Positions 60,686 through 64,000 of a stretch of 64,000 nucleotides of DNA are shown here, piece by piece. Within the stretch, counting starts at the first letter, position 1; every line of letters begins with the position of its first letter. A program made the position numbers and the translations under genes. The notes beneath the pieces are model-generated. The model made no database searches and was not told the DNA's origin. It was given only the letters and a program-made list of their open reading frames with translations. Source of the stretch: Gorillibacterium timonense (GTDB taxonomy: Bacteria > Bacillota > Bacilli > Paenibacillales > NBRC-103111); assembly GCF_001457415.1 (NCBI RefSeq), contig NZ_LN881723.1, positions 529,246 to 593,245 of the forward strand. Direction: 5' to 3'.

Positions 60686-61564
60686 ATGTCCAAGAGCCTG
60701 CAGTTTCGCACACCGATCAGCGCCAGCTGCTCCACCAGTCCAATGCCGATCAGCTTCCATTCGCATCAGGAATATGAAATCTATTATTTCCACACCGGCA
60801 GGTGCAGCTACATCATCGGAGACCAAATCTACGAGCTTGCGCCCGGCGATCTGATTCTGATGAACGGAATGGTCCTTCATTCTCCGAAAGCAGATCCCAC
60901 AACGTTGTATAAGCGGACGACCGTTCATTTCCATCCCCAATATGCGGCCAAGCTGCTGGGCCTCGGATTTCGCCTGCCGCTCTTACGCCCTTTCGAAAAT
61001 CTGAAAAACACCCGATTATCCCTCTCGAAAGATGAGCAAGCGATCATCGAGCCGCTACTCGGCCGGATGTGCGCCCTTTGCCGCCAACCGGATGATCCGT
61101 GGGCACACGACCTTCTGCTTGCCACGTTTCTGACGCTGCTGACGGAAATGTACCGCTTCACTCGCCAGCCCTCACGCCCCGGGGGACCCGATATGAGCAT
61201 TAAGCAGCAAAATGTCCAACGTATGATCGCTTACTTAGAGGAGCATTATCCCGAGGAGTTGACCCTGGAGCAGATCAGCGCCCACATGCGCCTCAACAAA
61301 TATCACCTGTCCAAAATCTTCAAGGAAGTCACCGGCTCCACGCTCTTCGATTACCTGTATCAGCGGCGCATCAATCAGGCCAAAGTGCTGTTTACCTTGA
61401 ATCCGGAGCGTCCGGTTACCGAAGTTGCATACGAGACGGGGTTCAAGTATCCGTCCCATTTCAGTCGTTATTTCAAGGCCTTCACCGGCATCGGCCCGGA
61501 CGCCTACCGCAAAGCGATCCGGGACCCGAAGGCGGGATCTTCGTTAACGGGGCAGCTGCAATAA
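60686..61564 (+). CDS. AraC-family regulator with cupin sensor
   Basis: 292 residues. N-terminal cupin (SFHSHQEYEIYYFHTGRCSY split as FHSHQEYEIYYFHTG; YELAPGDLILMNGMVLHSP) and C-terminal AraC domain (LTLEQISAHMRLNKYHLSKI, EVAYETGFKYPSHFSRYFK). ATG 60686 is set by AGGAGG eight bases before it. It is divergent from the oxidoreductase-isomerase genes and likely regulates that sugar pathway. Confidence 0.88.
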   Translation: MSKSLQFRTPISASCSTSPMPISFHSHQEYEIYYFHTGRCSYIIGDQIYELAPGDLILMNGMVLHSPKADPTTLYKRTTVHFHPQYAAKLLGLGFRLPLLRPFENLKNTRLSLSKDEQAIIEPLLGRMCALCRQPDDPWAHDLLLATFLTLLTEMYRFTRQPSRPGGPDMSIKQQNVQRMIAYLEEHYPEELTLEQISAHMRLNKYHLSKIFKEVTGSTLFDYLYQRRINQAKVLFTLNPERPVTEVAYETGFKYPSHFSRYFKAFTGIGPDAYRKAIRDPKAGSSLTGQLQ

Positions 61565-61602
61565 CGTGAGATGTGGATTCCCCCCCTCCGCCGGACGAAT
61601 AA

Positions 61603-61644
61603 GAAGACTTCCAAACCACCTCTCACAGTGGGTTAGAAGTCTTC
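61603..61644. terminator. Bidirectional terminator between AraC and GH5 genes
   Basis: GAAGACTTC (61603-61611) pairs with GAAGTCTTC (61636-61644), with an inner AACCAC/GTGGGTT pairing. T-rich on the plus side (TTTATCTTC), A-rich before it, so it serves both converging genes. Confidence 0.75.
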
Positions 61645-61679
61645 TTTATCTTCTTTATGGATTATTCGAGCGAACGTCC

Positions 61680-63407
61680 TTATTTACTAGCCGTACCTGT
61701 TACGTTCGTGCCTGCTTTTTCAATCGTGTAAGTGACGATCTTGCCGCTCCAGAAATGGAACTTCAGGATCACCTTGCCGTCTTGAACCTCGTTGAAGAAA
61801 TTGGCGGTCAGCTTGATTTCGTTCGTCGCGTAAGAAGGCGCAAACGTATAGCTGAATTCCTTGAAGGGCGTCCAGTTCTGCGGTCCGGCATTGCCTCCCG
61901 CTTCATAGACAGCTTCCATCGTCGCCAACTGATCGCCGTTAAACGCCGTCGGAATGTTGAACGAAGACGTCGTTCCCGTCGCATTGCTCAGCTTTGGCGT
62001 CTGGAACACGATGACGTGGAATGCCCAATCCGCCCCTTTGTTGAAGGATGCGAGGATGACGGCATTCTCGCCGAGCTTGCCGGATGCAATCTGCTTGCTA
62101 AGCGTCGAGGCTTTGATCGTAAGCTCCTCGCCATTTAAGGTATAATCCTGTTTTTCTTTCAGCTTCTTGCCGCCGACGGAGAGGCCGGTCAGCTTGTTGC
62201 CGTTCAGGTTAAGCTGGATTTTGGCATCCTTGACCGCGGTGCCTTTTTCCAGTTGAATGCGGTCGCTCTCGGCATTGGAGGAACGGCTCTTCAGGCTCGC
62301 CTTCAGGACGCCGAACAGCTCCGGATCGGACCATTGGTAGGTATAGCGGTTGAAGTGCTGGCCGTTATCCCACAGCATGGAGGTGATTTTCTTTTCCTTC
62401 AGGTATTGAGAGAGGAATTCGAAGAATTTCAGCTTCTCGCCCTGCTCGATCACCCCGGTGTTCTTGTCAAAGCCAAGCAGTCCGTATTCGCCGAGAATGA
62501 CGGGAATGCCTTTGGCAACGAAGGTATTATAGACGCTGTCAAACGTATTGATGATATCGTTCCGCGTATCCTTCTCAAACGTGGTATAACCGGCGATGTT
62601 GACGCTGAACGGCCAGAACCCATAGAAGTGCACAGTCGCGATGAGGTTCGGGTCCTTCAGCTCTTGAATCGTTTTGTAGAGCTCATCCATCCGCGCCTGG
62701 GTCGGAGACGACTCGAGGGAAGGGAGGATCAGCGGCCGGGTTGCATTCTTCCCGCCGGATTTCCGCACGATCTCGTGGAAGGATACGTTCAATTCTTTGA
62801 GCATCTTGAACATGAGGGCTTCGTCTTTCGTTCCACCGTCGGTAAAACGCGGCTCGTTGATGCTTTCGAACGAAACCTTGTCGGAGACATCCTTGAAGCG
62901 GTCGGCGATCTGCGTCCAGGCTGCGTTGTAGCGCGCCAGAACTTCGTCATGATTCTTCTCCATGCCGCTTACCCACAGCCAGGAATCGTGATGCATGTTG
63001 ATCATGACATAGAGTCCGGAATCAAGCGCCCAACCGATCACCTCTTGCACCCGGTTGAGATACAGCGGATTAATCGTGTACTCCGGTCCTTCGCTCATGT
63101 ACTGGTTCCAGGTGATGGGAATGCGGATGCTCTTGAAGCCTTGTTTCGCTACCTGTTGAATCAGTTCCTTGGTGACGGCGGGATTTCCCCAACTGGTTTC
63201 GTCGTCGCCGGTTGCATCCAAGGTATTCCCCAGGTTCCAGCCCGGCTGCATCGCTTCAACATACTTCTGGAGTTTGCCGTCTGTGGATGCCGATTGAAGC
63301 GCTTCCACAGAATCGGATGCTGCGAAAGCCGATACGGGAGACAGGGAAAGCAGCATAACCGATACGAGGGCGAAAGACAGCAGCTTGATGAGAAATTTTC
63401 TCTTCAT
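61680..63407 (-). CDS. Secreted GH5 endoglucanase with X2 module
   Basis: 575 residues. Sec signal peptide ending near VSAFAA (about residue 30); GH5 catalytic domain (about 50-375) with GWNLGNTLDATG, RIPITWNQYM, NMHHDSWLW, acid/base in FESINEPRF, HFYGFWPFS and nucleophile in VILGEYGLLG; then a CBM_X2 immunoglobulin-like domain (about 385-475, IQLNLNGNKLTGLSVGGKKL) and a C-terminal CBM46-like beta domain (about 480-575). It cuts beta-1,4-glucans such as cellulose outside the cell. AAAGGAGAG precedes the ATG and a cre-like site lies about 40 bp upstream. Confidence 0.9.
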   Translation of the reverse strand: MKRKFLIKLLSFALVSVMLLSLSPVSAFAASDSVEALQSASTDGKLQKYVEAMQPGWNLGNTLDATGDDETSWGNPAVTKELIQQVAKQGFKSIRIPITWNQYMSEGPEYTINPLYLNRVQEVIGWALDSGLYVMINMHHDSWLWVSGMEKNHDEVLARYNAAWTQIADRFKDVSDKVSFESINEPRFTDGGTKDEALMFKMLKELNVSFHEIVRKSGGKNATRPLILPSLESSPTQARMDELYKTIQELKDPNLIATVHFYGFWPFSVNIAGYTTFEKDTRNDIINTFDSVYNTFVAKGIPVILGEYGLLGFDKNTGVIEQGEKLKFFEFLSQYLKEKKITSMLWDNGQHFNRYTYQWSDPELFGVLKASLKSRSSNAESDRIQLEKGTAVKDAKIQLNLNGNKLTGLSVGGKKLKEKQDYTLNGEELTIKASTLSKQIASGKLGENAVILASFNKGADWAFHVIVFQTPKLSNATGTTSSFNIPTAFNGDQLATMEAVYEAGGNAGPQNWTPFKEFSYTFAPSYATNEIKLTANFFNEVQDGKVILKFHFWSGKIVTYTIEKAGTNVTGTASK

Positions 63408-63436
63408 GGGACTCTCCTTTTCAAATGTTTGATTTA

Positions 63437-63450
63437 TGTAAGCGCTTGCG
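63437..63450. promoter_or_regulatory. Candidate CcpA cre site upstream of GH5 gene
   Basis: TGTAAGCGCTTGCG matches TGNAANCGNTNNCA at all fixed positions but the last. It lies 30 bases upstream of the endoglucanase start, suitable for catabolite repression. Confidence 0.6.
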
Positions 63451-63544
63451 AAATAAACTGTATCACAACATCGGGATAGGAAATACCTTCATATTTGGGA
63501 GAAAAATACCCGCTGAATTATCGATAACTCAAACCCTCAAATGA

Positions 63545-63590
63545 AGAGCCGTCCCTCCTACCCACTCTGGATAGGACTTGAGACGGCTCT
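63545..63590 (-). terminator. Terminator of clpP
   Basis: AGAGCCGTC (63545-63553) pairs with GACGGCTCT (63582-63590). It lies 26 bases after the clpP stop on the minus strand. Confidence 0.65.
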
Positions 63591-63615
63591 CATCTTGCGC
63601 TGGATTTCGGGTCGC

Positions 63616-64000
63616 TTAGACCCGCTCAATGACCCGGTCGATCAGCCCGTATTCCTTCGCTTGCTCGGGCGTCATGTAGTAATCGCGGTCGGTATCCTTC
63701 ACGACCTTCTCGAGGGGTTGACCGGAATGCTTGACGATCAGCTGGTTCAGCTTTTCCCGCGTCCGCAGGATGCTGTCCGCATGGATTTTGATGTCGGATG
63801 CCTGCCCCCGGATACCGCCGGTCCAAGGCTGGTGAATGAGAATCTCCGAGTTCGGCAAGGCATACCGCTTGCCCGCAGCCCCGCCTAGCAGCAGAATCGC
63901 TCCCATGGAGGCCGCGAATCCGACGCAGGTAGTCGAAACATCCGGCTTCACGAATTGCATCGTGTCATAGATCGCAAGCCCCGCCGTTGTTGAGCCTCCC
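63616..64000 (-). CDS. clpP: ATP-dependent Clp protease proteolytic subunit (3' part, cut by window edge)
   Basis: The last 128 residues of ClpP; the frame continues past the window edge ([20 protein letters not shown] is the first part seen). The catalytic serine is in [11 protein letters not shown], the histidine in [11 protein letters not shown] and the aspartate in [20 protein letters not shown], so the triad is complete. ClpP forms the barrel that degrades proteins fed by Clp ATPases. GIRGQASDI differs slightly from the common GxxGQA(T/S)DI, within family range. Many Paenibacillaceae have more than one ClpP. Confidence 0.93.
   Translation of the reverse strand, partial: GGSTTAGLAIYDTMQFVKPDVSTTCVGFAASMGAILLLGGAAGKRYALPNSEILIHQPWTGGIRGQASDIKIHADSILRTREKLNQLIVKHSGQPLEKVVKDTDRDYYMTPEQAKEYGLIDRVIERV

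Overview
The window looks like a chromosomal segment of a spore-former-type Firmicute of the Paenibacillaceae (Paenibacillus or Cohnella-like). This is an inference from strong GGAGG ribosome sites, sigma-A promoters with 17-bp spacers, a tandem glycine riboswitch, SpoIIE-type and EutVW regulators, a GH5 cellulase with an X2 module, and many carbohydrate genes of moderately high GC. Species cannot be named from the sequence. No tRNA, rRNA, CRISPR array or intact transposase gene was seen.

Layout. 0.1-7 kb: small accessory genes (WG-repeat protein, GNAT, AraC-GyrI regulator with a PNPOx-fold gene, DUF2239 protein), a frameshifted alpha/beta hydrolase and fragments. 7-24 kb: an amino-sugar and peptidoglycan salvage region: kinase plus GH4 glycosidase, divergent RpiR/MurR regulator, MurQ etherase, an ABC sugar importer without its ATPase, AnmK, GNAT, PIG-L-like protein, a leaderless NamZ-type muramidase, a second BadF-type kinase, and a GH36 alpha-galactosidase. 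Several families of short repeats lie between these genes. 24-31.3 kb: an ethanolamine operon (EutW-EutV-EutA-EutB-EutC-permease) with no microcompartment shell genes and an ANTAR-type dual hairpin in front of eutA. 31.6-36 kb: MATE transporter and AdhE. 36.4-42.9 kb: an [FeFe]-hydrogenase operon: thioredoxin-like ferredoxin, PAS-bearing sensory-type hydrogenase, SpoIIE-family phosphatase, catalytic-type hydrogenase, and a NuoF/HydB-like protein that lacks the flavin/NADH loop. 43.2-48.3 kb: glycine cleavage genes, with gcvT-gcvPA-gcvPB behind a glycine riboswitch and gcvH divergent on its own promoter. 48.4-52.7 kb: an AT-richer accessory block. 52.8-53.1 kb: a possible group II intron remnant. 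53.2-64 kb: NADH oxidase, a small coiled-coil protein, an amidohydrolase, a sugar-isomerase/Gfo-Idh-MocA cluster with an AraC regulator, a secreted GH5 endoglucanase, and the 3' part of clpP at the edge.

How it fits together. Two regulatory patterns link separate loci. First, paired 13-bp boxes (GAAATATTATTTC type) stand in the same geometry upstream of the GH4-kinase promoter and the murQ promoter, probably the sites of the RpiR regulator encoded between them. Second, Rex/Fnr-like palindromes (TTGTGA-N6-TCACAA type) lie upstream of adhE, the hydrogenase operon and the NADH oxidase gene, suggesting a shared redox or oxygen switch over three ways to dispose of NADH or electrons. Ethanolamine lyase makes acetaldehyde, which the nearby AdhE could reduce to ethanol or oxidise to acetyl-CoA.
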